Shown: positions 11,808 to 23,200 of the stretch, piece by piece | Position numbering within the stretch: position 1 is the first letter of the stretch | How the letters are laid out: every line of letters starts with the position of its first letter | Assembly: GCF_000224145.3 (NCBI RefSeq) | Contig: NC_020168.2 | Span: 434,001-498,000 of the forward strand | DNA from: Ciona intestinalis | Taxonomy: Eukaryota; Chordata; Ascidiacea; Phlebobranchia; Cionidae | Direction of reading: 5' to 3' | DNA length: 64,000 bases | Program-made: the position numbers and the translations under genes | Notes under the pieces: model-generated | Seen by the model: the letters and a program-made list of their open reading frames with translations, nothing else | Databases searched by the model: none | Told to the model about the DNA's origin: nothing

Positions 11808-12260
11808 GTACATAAAAAACGTCACTGTTCATATCATTGCAACAACAAACATGGTTCGAATAAATTTAATTACTTGCCAATGATGAAGCGTTATTGACAA
11901 TCCGGGAAGCTGCAGGTGTGAAGCACGAAATTACAAAACTACACAACAACTATATATCAGTTTAGTGAACATCAAATATATTAGTGACTTATTGATAAGC
12001 CAAACACTTTAATGAGCTATGCTTTTTAACAGGAAACCTAGATATAACAAATCCGGCGAAATACCCAGCTTTTTCTTGCTAGAATTATAATATATATACA
12101 TCCAACATTATGTTACAATACGATAGTAGTTTGTACACGAGAGCAGGTATGAAACTTGGTGTATATAGGTCGTTAAATTGAAATATCATGATTAGTATTC
12201 AAATTACTTTAGGTGTTCGGAACGTATAAGTAAAAGTGCCAACCACTCCACACAGACGAG

Positions 12261-15200
12261 TTATGTTGACATGTAGAAGCGATAAATTAGCGCAACCCCG
12301 AGAGCTACAAGTCCAGGTATCACCCAGTTGCTCAATGCACTGAAAGTAGAACAAAAACTTTAAATCCAACTCACTTTATGTTAATATTCTGTTTTTTATT
12401 AAATGACACAACATAAATATGTATGTAATTAGCTCTTTTTGACAAAACTAGTTTTTTTAAAAAAAAACAGCAGCCATTTGCTTATACATTACCTAAAATG
12501 ATTGGTACTCATTATTTAAATGGTGTTAATATCAAATGTTACATTTAGTTGAAAAAAGTGTTAGATCTTCTTATGTTATAACAAATTCCACATGTATATC
12601 CACATGTATAGAGGTGTTACTTGGTTTTGAATATAAAACAAATAAAAGCTACATTTATGAATGAGTTTATTATTAAATGGGACATTACAGTCAATTAATG
12701 TACCTACACTTGTACAACATAACTAAATAGATTGCTTAAAGCTCATTCCACCAAACAAAAACACATAAACACTGTTCAAAAACTCAGAACAATTTGTCCT
12801 AGTTTTAGTGTAACAAATGCAAGTTATGCAACAATAACAAATATTATACAAATCTTATTTAATGAGCTAGAAGAAAACATCACATTTATAGTAGTAGTTA
12901 ACAACCAAATAACCTTAGTAACTTATTCATTGTAAATAATGAAACAAAACTTCTTTAATTTCACACATGTGTTATCAGTTATCACTATCTTTGTAAAAAC
13001 AACCACATACCACACACAAAACATTCAATTAAAACACACATTCACACTGCACCATTTGGATTATAAATTCCAATCCCATTCATGAATAATTTCACTTACG
13101 TCTCCTTATGATGCTATTGCAATGAGCAGGATGATTTTTGACTGCAAATTTAAAGCATTGTTCTTGAGGGATGTTATGCAAATGGAAGAGAGGCATTGCA
13201 AGAGCTCATAAGTTTAAAGCCATAAACTTATGCCAATAAATCAAGAGTAAAATAACAAACATAAGAAACACAATTTTGGAAAAAAAACGAACACAAAATA
13301 ACAGGAATGTCAAATTTCTTTTCATAAGTAATTTTACACATGCTTAATGCTCTCATGCATTTAAAATAACAACTATGTCAGAAAGTTCATTATGTCAAAT
13401 AACACATAAAATGTAGCCATGTTATATTGTGCAGAACAGGATGTTTTCAAATAATAGAATGAAGATTAATTTAGTGAGTTTCAAAATCATTTAAATTGTC
13501 GTTGATCAATTGATTTGAAATATTTTACGTGTATTTAATTATTTGTGCGTTTTTATTAAATTATTTAACCCTTTGGGGACGAGATATATTTTAACAAATT
13601 TTCCATTTTTGACCGACTGTCACATATTGCTCCCTAGGGCCACAGGTGTTTGTGCTGGCGAAAAATGACCAATTAGACTTTTGTTCTTTGGAAAAATTGC
13701 TACAAGATTGTATTTTGATTTTTTTGATGACGTCATTAAATTTTGAATGACATCATCAGAAATCTTGTATTTATGTGTAATTAGGGTTTTTAGGTAAAAA
13801 TTACATAAGGAATCTATTGAAAAGTTGATTCCTGGTTTGTTTGCTACCCAACTAAAATGATTGTTTGAACTGGTGATGTCAAAGGGATCAATTACGTCAC
13901 TTATAACCTGGTGACGTCATTTTTTGAAAGCTCATTTTCGCTAAAATCCTAACAAAACTTGCCAAAAACATTTTATTATGAATTTAAAGGTAGAAACAAC
14001 ATGTAGAAGCAAAATGAAGTTAGATAATACACACAAAAACATTTTTATGTAAAAATTGTTTCATAATACCTAAAAAACTTGTAGAAACAGCTGNNNNNNN
14101 NNNNNNNNNNNNNNNNNNNNNNNNNNNNNNNNNNNNNNNNNNNTCCCATTCATGAATAATTTCACTTACGTCTCCTTATGATGCTATTGCAATGAGCAGG
14201 ATGATTTTTGACTGCAAATTTAAAGCATTGTTCTTGAGGGATGTTATGCAAATGGAAGAGAGGCATTGCAAGAGCTCATAAGTTTAAAGCCATAAACTTA
14301 TGCCAATAAATCAAGAGTAAAATAATAAACATAAGAAACACAATTTTGGAAAAAAAACGAACACAAAATAACAGGAATGTCAAATTTCTTTTCATAAGTA
14401 ATTTTACACATGCTTAATGCTCTCATGCATTTAAAATAACAACTATGTCAGAAAGTTCATTATGTCAAATACCATATAAAATGTAGCCATGTTATATTGT
14501 GCAGAACAGGATGTTTTCAAATAATAGAATGAAGATTAATTTAGTGAGTTTCAAAATCATTTAAATTGTCGTTGATCAATTGATTTGAAATATTTTACGT
14601 GTATTTAATTATTTGTGCGTTTTTATTAAATTATTTAACCCTTTGGGGACGAGATATATTTTAACAAATTTTCCATTTTTGACCGACTGTCACATATTGC
14701 TCCCTAGGGCCACAGGTGTTTGTGCTGGCGAAAAATGACCAATTAGACTTTTGTTCTTTGGAAAAATTGCTACAAGATTGTATTTTGATTTTTTTGATGA
14801 CGTCATTAAATTTTGAATGACATCATCAGAAATCTTGTATTTATGTGTAATTAGGGTTTTTAGGTAAAAATTACATAAGGAATCTATTGAAAAGTTGATT
14901 CCTGGTTTGTTTGCTACCCAACTAAAATGATTGTTTGAACTGGTGATGTCAAAGGGATCAATTACGTCACTTATAACCTGGTGACGTCATTTTTTGAAAG
15001 CTCATTTTCGCTAAAATCCTAACAAAACTTGCCAAAAACATTTTATTATGAATTTAAAGGTAGAAACNAACATGTAGAAGNNNNNNNNNNNNNNNNNNNN
15101 NNNNNNNNNNNNNNNNNNNNNNNNNNNNNNCAGCTGACATAGCTGTTTTTACGCAAAACCACATTTTTAACCGGTAACTTAGACGGGGAAGCCCCAGTGC

Positions 15201-17151
15201 AACATAGAGATCAAATAAAATCGCTTTAATTGGACAGAATGACGTTAAAACCTTGATTTTTGGGCAGAATATGAACTATCTTCTTAAAAAATACTTTAGG
15301 GTTTTCAAATCAAGTTTGGTAAAAACTTTTAAATGCTATGATGCCTTTTTCAAACGTTATATTGGTAGATAATTCCTTTCTCTTTCAAATAAAACCAACT
15401 GTAAGAACTTTTACCAACTATAAAAAAAATTATGAACATTTTTGTGAACACCTGTTTCAAAATGCATATTTGCATTACTCGTTCCTAAGGAGTTAAACAA
15501 CACTGATAATTTCAAACCTTGCTTGAGATTCCTCGTTTCCTAAGGTAACATATTTGCTTCGGGAGTTTTCTTTAAACTGGTCATCCTAATTGTAAAAAAC
15601 ACATGTAAAATAAGGTTTAAAAGAGATCTCTGGCAAATTTTATAATATGAGTTCAAGACTCAATGATGCCATCATTATGGGTGTACCGTGTAGCGTGTGC
15701 GGTCCCTGAATACGACATTTTAACGGCATATTCTGATGATGGTGATGTGAATAGGAGATGTTGGTCTTTATTTAAAAAATGTGATCTCTTTCGGACAAAA
15801 AAAGATCTCTTTCAGACAAAATAGTTTTATGTCAGCGCCAGCGTAAAATATATTGCCGCTGGATAAATGTATAAAACTATATGAAAAAAAAATTTGAAGC
15901 AGGAAATCTGATTAACTCACAGGGTGAAGTTCTCCAATGTAATAATCTTTTTGCATTTCCCTTGCATCGGATGAGTGGCCAACATCTTCAAATGATTCAG
16001 TAGCATCTTGTCCTGAGTTTTAACACATTGTATTAGAAAACACATAAAAAAGTAAAAAGTCATACATAAATATAAACTGTAGTTCTGAGTCACTGACTGT
16101 GACCATAGGCAGCAAACCTGGGGTGGCAGGGTGAATAAAGCAACCCTTGAATTTACTGCATTAATTAGTAAACATTGGAATTGGAAACAAATTTATTAAC
16201 ATAGCATTGCATGATTGTCCAACTATTTCTGCCTGCATTTAGAAAAAGGCGGCTATGACTAAAACAACCGCTTTACCACTATGGTGAATTGATACATTCA
16301 GAGGCAGCTGATCTCAAATTACACCATTTCCCAACAATCATACATCATTACCCATCGCATAAACTATGATTGATTGGAGTTTACATACCAGCTTGTTCCA
16401 ACAGGACTTCCTCACCACCAGGATGCTGGGAAACAAAGTAACAACAATTAATAACTGCCCGTGTTGAACAACGTTTACTTAGAAATGCACAATTAAATGA
16501 ACATGAAAATTAATAATCACAAAGAGGTAAATGTAAACCTCAAGAGAAACCATTAACAAAATTGTGTTAAAATCAGGGGATAGCCCTATGACCATATTAA
16601 TTATTATTTCACTAATCACACCTTACCACCTACTTTAACTGCAATATGAATGACTTTATTTTTTTGTGCGGTTCTGGTAATGTGGTATACAAAGGCAAAA
16701 ATACAGGAAAAATGGTAAAACACCAGTCAGTATAACACGCTTATTGATAAAACAGAAGTAGATTTACCAAACTTATTTAATAATAGGCGGGACAAGCGAC
16801 CATTACATCTTACGAACAGCATAATAATAATGAAAATGAAGACCAATTAATTTTACACAAAATTAAAATTCTAATCGGATAAAAGTGCCGTTATGGTGAG
16901 TAGGAAATTCATAGACTATATATACATTAACTTAGAAATTAGAATATAGTAAATGTGAAAATATACAAACATTAATACATACAGGCGGAACAGGCCTACT
17001 TATTTATATTATTTCAAACAGGTCTTACTTCTTCTAAAAACTTTGTGACATCGTATATTTTATTATGAACGACAATCCAGGCAGATTGAACATTGTTGTG
17101 TTTTTTAACTTCTTCCAAACGAAAAACCTTCTTCTCTTCACATTCAGACAT
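12261..17151 (-). CDS. CYB5A: Cytochrome b5, membrane-anchored
   Basis: Five minus-strand exons: 17029-17151, 16389-16425, 15921-16012, 15518-15585 and 12261-12339, in phase throughout, coding 132 aa (human CYB5A has 134). The N-terminus is [20 protein letters not shown]. The haem-binding core gives [13 protein letters not shown] and [13 protein letters not shown], with axial ligands at about His42 and His66. After GELHP a short hydrophilic linker leads to a single C-terminal membrane segment ([20 protein letters not shown]), which anchors the protein in the ER or outer mitochondrial membrane as a tail-anchored protein. Its role is electron transfer to desaturases, cytochrome P450s and other oxidoreductases. 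The fourth intron (12340-15517) is unusually long because it includes a duplicated contig and two 50-N gaps. The gene faces TMEM101 head to head. Confidence 0.93.
13074..14009 (+). repeat. First copy of a 936-bp near-identical duplication (cytochrome b5 intron 4)
   Basis: This block recurs at 14144-15080 in the same orientation, offset by 1070 bp. The only differences I noticed are AATAACAAACATAAG versus AATAATAAACATAAG, AATAACACATAAAATG versus AATACCATATAAAATG, and one inserted n. It is probably the two alleles placed in series. Confidence 0.85.
14094..14143. other. Assembly gap (50 N)
   Basis: Run of N of fixed length 50. Confidence 0.99.
14144..15080 (+). repeat. Second copy of the duplication, an isolated contig between two N gaps
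   Basis: The contig has 50 Ns on both sides. Sequence left of the first gap ends in CAGCTG and sequence right of the second gap begins CAGCTG, so the flanks appear to join without this contig. I infer an alternative-haplotype contig wrongly scaffolded in. Confidence 0.8.
15081..15130. other. Assembly gap (50 N)
   Basis: Run of N of fixed length 50. Confidence 0.99.
16105..16200 (+). repeat. Dispersed repeat family 2 copy
   Basis: Reads AACCTGGGGTGGCAGGGTGA, then GCATTAATTAGTAAACATT. It matches the copy near 63.35 kb and, reversed, those near 60.45 and 1.7 kb. It lies in a cytochrome b5 intron. Confidence 0.6.
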
Positions 17152-17805
17152 TTTTAATTAAAAGTAGAAAATCTAGGTAATCTGGAAACACAATTCAAAC
17201 TATTAAATAATGCTACTTAACTTTGTAAACTTGCCACTGGTTTACAAGTCACGATGACAATGATACCGCAGTGACTTGGAAATTTAATCGCTGGCACACC
17301 GCTGTTATCACGTATGTTGTAATCTAACTTGTGTGCTTTACTGCTCATGCATATCTGACGTAAAACAGTGCTGCCATACGAATTTTAATATCGTATAAAT
17401 CATGCTAAAAACGAAGAACACAAGGTCTTATAACGCAATATTTATTTTCAAACAATAAAATACATGCAATCGTATTATTTATAAAAGAAGCTGCAAAAAT
17501 AGTATTTTAAACAGACACAAAGACAGTTAAATTTTTGTAGTTGGCAACACGTAATAAAAAGTTCAAATTGAACTTTGACCCCTACAACATGCCGTTAGTA
17601 TACAAACACTGTTTTGTAAACAATCTGATTTTGACCTTGTTATATCAAGGTTTTGTTTAATATGTTTGCCAACATTGTGGAGTTGACAGACAAATTAATT
17701 ATCAAAATTGTTACCCAAAGCAATTATAGAAATGTAACTATATATACATTTAACATTTATTTATAAATATAGGTTTTGTGCTAGTAAATATTATAAACAC
17801 ACAAA
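17152..17805. promoter_or_regulatory. Shared upstream region of cytochrome b5 (-) and TMEM101 (+)
   Basis: About 650 bp lie between two divergent start codons, so both promoters must be here. The sequence is AT-rich. TATAAATATAG precedes the TMEM101 ATG by ~30 bp and could be a trans-splice acceptor, since Ciona uses spliced leaders. Confidence 0.5.
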
Positions 17806-18567
17806 ATGGGAAGTTGGCGATCGTATTTAACTTCTGGCATATTAATTTGTATTTCACGTTTTCCATTTTGGGAAGCATTATCAACGATGATGTTGCTGGC
17901 TGAAATCGAGCAAAAATCAAAGAGAAAATTAAACATTCCTACATATTTGGTGTATATTGATGCAGCTGTTTTAATTCTTTGTGGAACATTTATGTCATTT
18001 CAAGCATCTGCACGACGCTCTGCTTCTTTGATTGCAGCAACTCACCTTGCAGTAAGGACATTGGTTCAGTTTCATTTCCACAAGATGAAATCTGAAGTTA
18101 TGATTCATATCCTGTTGCGTAATGTTGGAGTCATTGCATCCTACTTGCTGCTAGCATCTGGTATCGGCACAACAAAAGCAAAACACAGATCTCTGATGGA
18201 TTTGTCTGTATTTGCTATCGGTACATTATATGCAGCAATAGCAGGGTTGCTGTGGTCGTCTAAATTCGAGCAAACATTTGTAAAAAGATCTCTCCCTCAA
18301 CAAGTAACCCGGCAGGTCTCTCTAAAGCTTCTTTACAGCTTCCTTGAAATATGTTTGGCAATATGTGCTCTGCTGTTTGCAACACAACGCAAAGGGTTGC
18401 AGCAGGCCAAAAAGTTTGCCCTAATTTTTTGGTTGTTTCTTATGGTTCCATCAGACTTTCTCTTTTCACGAATGGACAGTGATATTGAGACATGGTCACA
18501 TTTAAGGCTAATGGCTTCTAGCTTCTGTACCTTGGGGACAATTGTTGTATTAAATTTCGTCAACTAG
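17806..18567 (+). CDS. TMEM101: Transmembrane protein 101 (TMEM101)
   Basis: A single-exon frame of 253 aa, against 257 in human TMEM101 as I recall it. Shared features: an N-terminal SRFPFWEALSTMMLLAE motif (human RCPFWGCFSQLMLYAE), IPTYLVYIDAAVLILC, FMSF near residue 64, YLLLASGIG in the middle, and a C-terminal segment WSHLRLMASSFCTLGTIVVL. The protein is strongly hydrophobic with about seven or eight predicted membrane segments. Its molecular role is not well defined; human TMEM101 came up in NF-kB activation screens. No intron is visible and the ATG is preceded by an A-rich context (ACACACAAAATGG). Acylphosphatase starts 220 bp downstream on the same strand. Confidence 0.88.
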   Translation: MGSWRSYLTSGILICISRFPFWEALSTMMLLAEIEQKSKRKLNIPTYLVYIDAAVLILCGTFMSFQASARRSASLIAATHLAVRTLVQFHFHKMKSEVMIHILLRNVGVIASYLLLASGIGTTKAKHRSLMDLSVFAIGTLYAAIAGLLWSSKFEQTFVKRSLPQQVTRQVSLKLLYSFLEICLAICALLFATQRKGLQQAKKFALIFWLFLMVPSDFLFSRMDSDIETWSHLRLMASSFCTLGTIVVLNFVN

Positions 18568-18787
18568 ACACTGACGATTTTATTTAAATAATCAAGAAAA
18601 AGTTTGGTTCATTGCAAAAAAAAGAATATTATTTTGCAGCTGTGTGTTTGGTGCTCCAGATCTTTTAAAAGAAAAATCGTATGCAATGTAATCTTTAGTT
18701 GAAAACTTTTATGTGTAGTATGTATGCAAATGTGAAGCAAAGTATTGATGCAACCGTTTTTATTCAAGGGCCTTCTGTAGAAATGTT

Positions 18788-19298
18788 ATGGGTTCAATTA
18801 AAAAGTTAAATTTCGAGGTATGTGGTAAGGTACAGGGTGTATTTTTTCGTAAACATACAAAGAAAACTTGCGATAAACATGGTGTGGCTGGCTGGGTCTT
18901 GAACACAAAGGGTGGAACTGTCCAAGGGTTTCTGGAAGGATCACAACAGAGTGTATCCAAAGTGTAAGCATCAGCTTGGATGTGTGTTTTGCTTGCCTTC
19001 ATATTATATTTAAACATATTTAATAAAAACTGTCCTACTTTAATAATATCTGCAAATTTACGTGTTTGTGTTTTTTTTGTTTCTTGCATAGAATCTGCTG
19101 TAAAATGTTCTGCCTAATTACAATATGCATTATGTACATATTTCCAGGAAGAATTGGCTCAAGTCTGTTGGAAGTCCAAAGAGTAGAATTGATAAATGCA
19201 CCTTCTACAATGAGTGTACAGTGGACACCAAATCTCTGACACAGTTTAGCATAATTACTGAAAAAACTGAAGTAGAACGAAGAACATTCAAAACTTAA
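18788..19298 (+). CDS. ACYP: Acylphosphatase
   Basis: Two exons, 18788-18963 and 19148-19298, joined AAAGT|G with donor GTAAGC and acceptor TTTCCAG, giving 108 aa (human ACYP2 is 99). The product starts MGSIKKLNFEVCGKVQGVFF. The phosphate-binding loop GKVQGVFFRKHT carries the catalytic Arg at residue 21, and GWVLNTKGGTVQG carries the catalytic Asn at residue 39. The C-terminal half has the family motif VGSPKSRIDKC. The enzyme hydrolyses acyl phosphates such as 1,3-bisphosphoglycerate in the cytosol. About ten residues at the C-terminus (TEVERRTFKT) extend past the usual end. The short distance from TMEM101 allows co-transcription, but I see no proof of it. Confidence 0.92.
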
Positions 19299-20267
19299 CT
19301 TAAGAGTGGGATATTGGATAGTTCATTACATAGCACTGTGAAAATTTTAATACTGTGTTCTTAATATAAATCTGTACTGAGTAAAAAGGTTCTTGATATA
19401 AGTAGCAATAGCATATGTTCATATGTGAAAGGTTTGGTTCTCTATGTGTGCAACTTGTGGTCCAGACATAGAAATTAATCCACAAGTTCATTCATCATCG
19501 CGGCTGGTGTGCTTGCCTCTCAGAGGATAAATAGCTTGATGCTGCTACCTATGTAGACTTATATCCTTAGGCAAGATATACTTTTAAGAAAATTTTTGAC
19601 TGTCTTTACTGTAAGCATCTAGTATACAATACCTTAACTGTACAAACACAACACTTAACCTCTCTTGGAAAGCAAACCAGTGTAATATAAAGCATATTTT
19701 AATAACTGGGTTAAATTGCCCAGATGTGGCAGTACGTGCAAAGTGAGCACAGTAAAAAAAGATTTAAAGAAAACTAGAAAGCACCGATATGAAATATGCA
19801 GTACCAGTTAGCAATGTAAAATAAATAAAAGTACAGGAACATTCTACAGAAATGCATCGTATGCGAAGCCTGTTCTTTGAAATAAAACTTATTGCAGTCG
19901 CTTGACAAACACAGAAAGTCAAACCTGTAAAATAAAACATATATTTAACACTTGCTGATACACATACGGTCATGGGCGCGGACGTTTTTAAATTCAGGGC
20001 CAGTTAGAATAGCATTCTTATGCAACAAATCTAACTTATTGGTTGATATGTTAATTATTGCTTTAAAGAAAATTCCAGGGTAAGACTGAATACCATGCCA
20101 CTCATGTTTGGCGTTTATGACTAAGGTTCTATATAAATACTGAAACAGTTTAGTATAATGCAAAAACATGCAATGATAAACACGTGTATGAAAATGGTGA
20201 AAATTATGCAATTACTGTTAGTGACTTACTGGACCAACGTCATTCCATATTTTGATCCTCGATCAAA
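19299..20267. other. Convergent intergenic region between acylphosphatase and the RhoGEF 3' end
   Basis: About 970 bp holding both 3' UTRs. Near 19498-19590 is a degenerate SINE head (GCTGGTGTGCTTGCCTCTCA, GCTGCTACC). I see nothing else. Confidence 0.5.
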
Positions 20268-23200
20268 TCATGCAACCACGAGTCTGTCAGACTGTAATGA
20301 TGGATCATGCTGTTAATTTATTTACATGATGCCAATAGTGTGAGTAATGAATGCAAACAATGTAACATTGTTGTCAATTAGAACTAAAAACCAATGATTA
20401 TGATTTTATGTTATGCTAGATAACTTCTGTGGAGTTGGCTGTAACAGCAGCAAAGCCACTGAGTAATTAGAAACACATCATGCATTTTAATTACTTTCGT
20501 CGTGTGAATTTATGTTAGTGATAAAAACCGGCAAACTTCCAAACCAATCCAACCACAAGCGAAAAAAAGAAATATTTATTTACCGTTGTGACGTATTGTC
20601 GAGCTGGGGAAGTTAGAGAGTCCGAGGCTTCTTCAGTTGTTGTTTCTGTGGAGTTGCACACAGAGGAAGGGCCTTCACTCGTTGTTTCTGTTGATTTAAG
20701 ATTTAACAATGTTTATTCGGACAAAGAATGCCATTGACAAGTTCAGATAGTAAAATATTGTATGTAGATTGACACTGAGGGCACACGTTACCCCATACAA
20801 TGAAACAATAGTGAGTTTTACAATGGTTTAGATTCCAGTTAATATACTTGACAATAAATTTAAAAAAAATTGTTTTCAATCTTACCACTGTATTCTTCGT
20901 TCTCATCTTCTGCTATTGCATGGAAGTCGCAGTACGCCATTGGTGGATTTAAACCGGCCAATCGCGAGTAAGAATCTCCTTCCCGTGAGGTCCAAGAATG
21001 AGCAAGGTTGAGGGAGGACACAATTGACCCAGATTGGTTTCCTCCGGACCCCACAGAAGATGTAGAGGAGGAAGTAGAGATGGTGGAGTGAGGTCGCTTG
21101 CTGGTGGAGGAATGATCGAAGCTCGACACCGCGATTGAGGCGCGGGTCCGGGATCGCGATAATCGCTCCGAGAGATCAACAGTGGATGGGAGGACAGAGC
21201 GATCAGTGATTCGGTTGACGCTCGATCCAGCCAAGTCAAGATGAGGTTTGCTTCCCACCCCCATGACTGTCATCTCCATCTTACGATTGTCTGTAAATCA
21301 TAAAACAATTCTTTACATGTTCAACGCACTATTTCCAAACGTTAAAAATACCCTCTTCAGCGATACCTACAAAAATGGCACCTCACATTTTTGCTCAGTA
21401 AAACACGTTTAACAAACTTTCTCTTGTTAACCTTACACACCCCCAGTTTAACCCACCTTGTTCTACAGATATTTGTTTTGATGCTTGGTACTATTATCAA
21501 TTTTAAAACTTGACAATAGGGTACATTACACAGATAATAGTTAAGTTCCGCACCTCTATTTCTAAGTGCTTGCTTCCACAGCATCCCGCGTATTTCTTCC
21601 ACCCACGATCGTTTGATTGCCTTCGTTGAACTTTGCAGAACAAATCTATCCTGGCTAGCTTGTGACCTTCTTCTACGAAACCAAATCTCAAACTTGATTC
21701 CAGAATCCCCAATGTTTTCAGTTATTCCAATCTCGGCGGTCTGTAGATCATGATAAGGGTGAATGAAATGTAATCTATTTATCATCACGCAGGGGTAACG
21801 ACAGTACTTACAGCACAGGTGTTTTGTTTCAAGCATTTCGTCCCCGCTTACGAGTTACCATTTATGTTTTCTATAAGCTTAGGAGTTACCTTGTCATTTT
21901 TTTTCTACAAGCTTACAATTTCGGTTAACTGAAATCAGTATAAAGCATCAAACAGGATATCCTTTGGTTACAATGTATGTACTTAACCACTAAACCACAG
22001 CACTTGATCAAAATCGGACAAGTTTTACATTTGTCAACAACCTTAAGTTCAACTAACTTACAACCCTTACCTTGTAGCTACACTTGTACTGGTAAATATC
22101 ATGACCACCATGTACATGAATAGGCTTGCTAAACAAGACAAGATCCTCGAACAGAAAAACTCGTCTGACGTATTTTTTTCGACCAGCATTAATGACAAAT
22201 TGTTCCTGTAATAAAATTGAATAAGTTTTAGCAACATTCAACACACTTGTTTTAAATTAACGACAGAATCAGTTCTATAAATGATCCTGTTGTTGTTGCT
22301 AGGCATAATCTAATACATAGCTAAAAAGTTTTACTTTTATAGCAATATTTTCTCTGCCATAATAACCTGATAATATCTCACCAAATCGCAGACAAAACCT
22401 TGTTATATTGAAATTTACATTTCACTACAAAAAAAACATTTACCTTATAAATACGAAACTAACCTGACGAAGTAAATTTCCTTGTTCTTTCAAGTTGACA
22501 TCACATTCTTGTATAGACGACATTGTAAGAAGATCGTTGCCGTGACGAAGTTGGAACTTCACCATCTCTTCCGCTTCTTTCAGACTTCGTTCCTCGGATC
22601 CCGTCGCTCGCTTTGCCATCGCATGCAGTAGAAGAGCGTATTTACCTTCAAATACAGGCATATTGTTTACAACTGAACAAGCAATTTAGGTGCATAAAAT
22701 GGATTTTCAAATTTTGTAAAAAAAATAACAGACATGGTGTATGTTGCATAAATTATGTGCACATACCAATCTTTAAAAGTAAAAAATCAAAACAAATTTA
22801 CTTCTAATTTTTATTTTCATATTTTGTGAATCTATTTACCCATCCTCTGCACTGGCTTGAGCAAATATGACGCGAGGTCCATTTTATCTTTAAGTTGTAA
22901 TTGTTTGGCTTTAAAAAATTCATTTCCGTGTTCCTGCAGTAATTCATCTGACAATGGTTTGTTCTTGCTGTACAAAGCATACAGACCAAAGCTGTCTCTC
23001 TATGTAACAAATACATACATTAAAGAAGCATACCAACAAAAATTAAAATTTGCACATTATTAGAAATGCTAAAATGTGGTCTTAAGGTTTCAGAAAACTT
23101 TAAAAAACGAAACACCTTAAAAAAATATGTGTGTGCCCTTTTAAGTAATATGCAACTACCATACAGGATTAGGAAGTATTGTAAGTAATCTGTTTATCAG

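Larger units (their letters stand above)
9899..12260. other. Intergenic region filled with MITE and SINE fragments
   Basis: Between the MULE-like ORF and the cytochrome b5 3' end I see only repeats, listed separately, and low-complexity AT sequence. The frames at 10458-10721 and 11697-11897 run through repeats and are not genes. The cytochrome b5 3' UTR should lie just left of 12261. Confidence 0.5.

Noticed and set aside
13074-15080. True tandem segmental duplication
   Set aside because: The gap-flanked island, near-identity and directly joining outer flanks fit misassembled haplotypes better.
18760-19089. 109-codon minus-strand frame
   Set aside because: It is antisense to acylphosphatase exon 1 and crosses its intron; the plus-strand gene has both catalytic residues.
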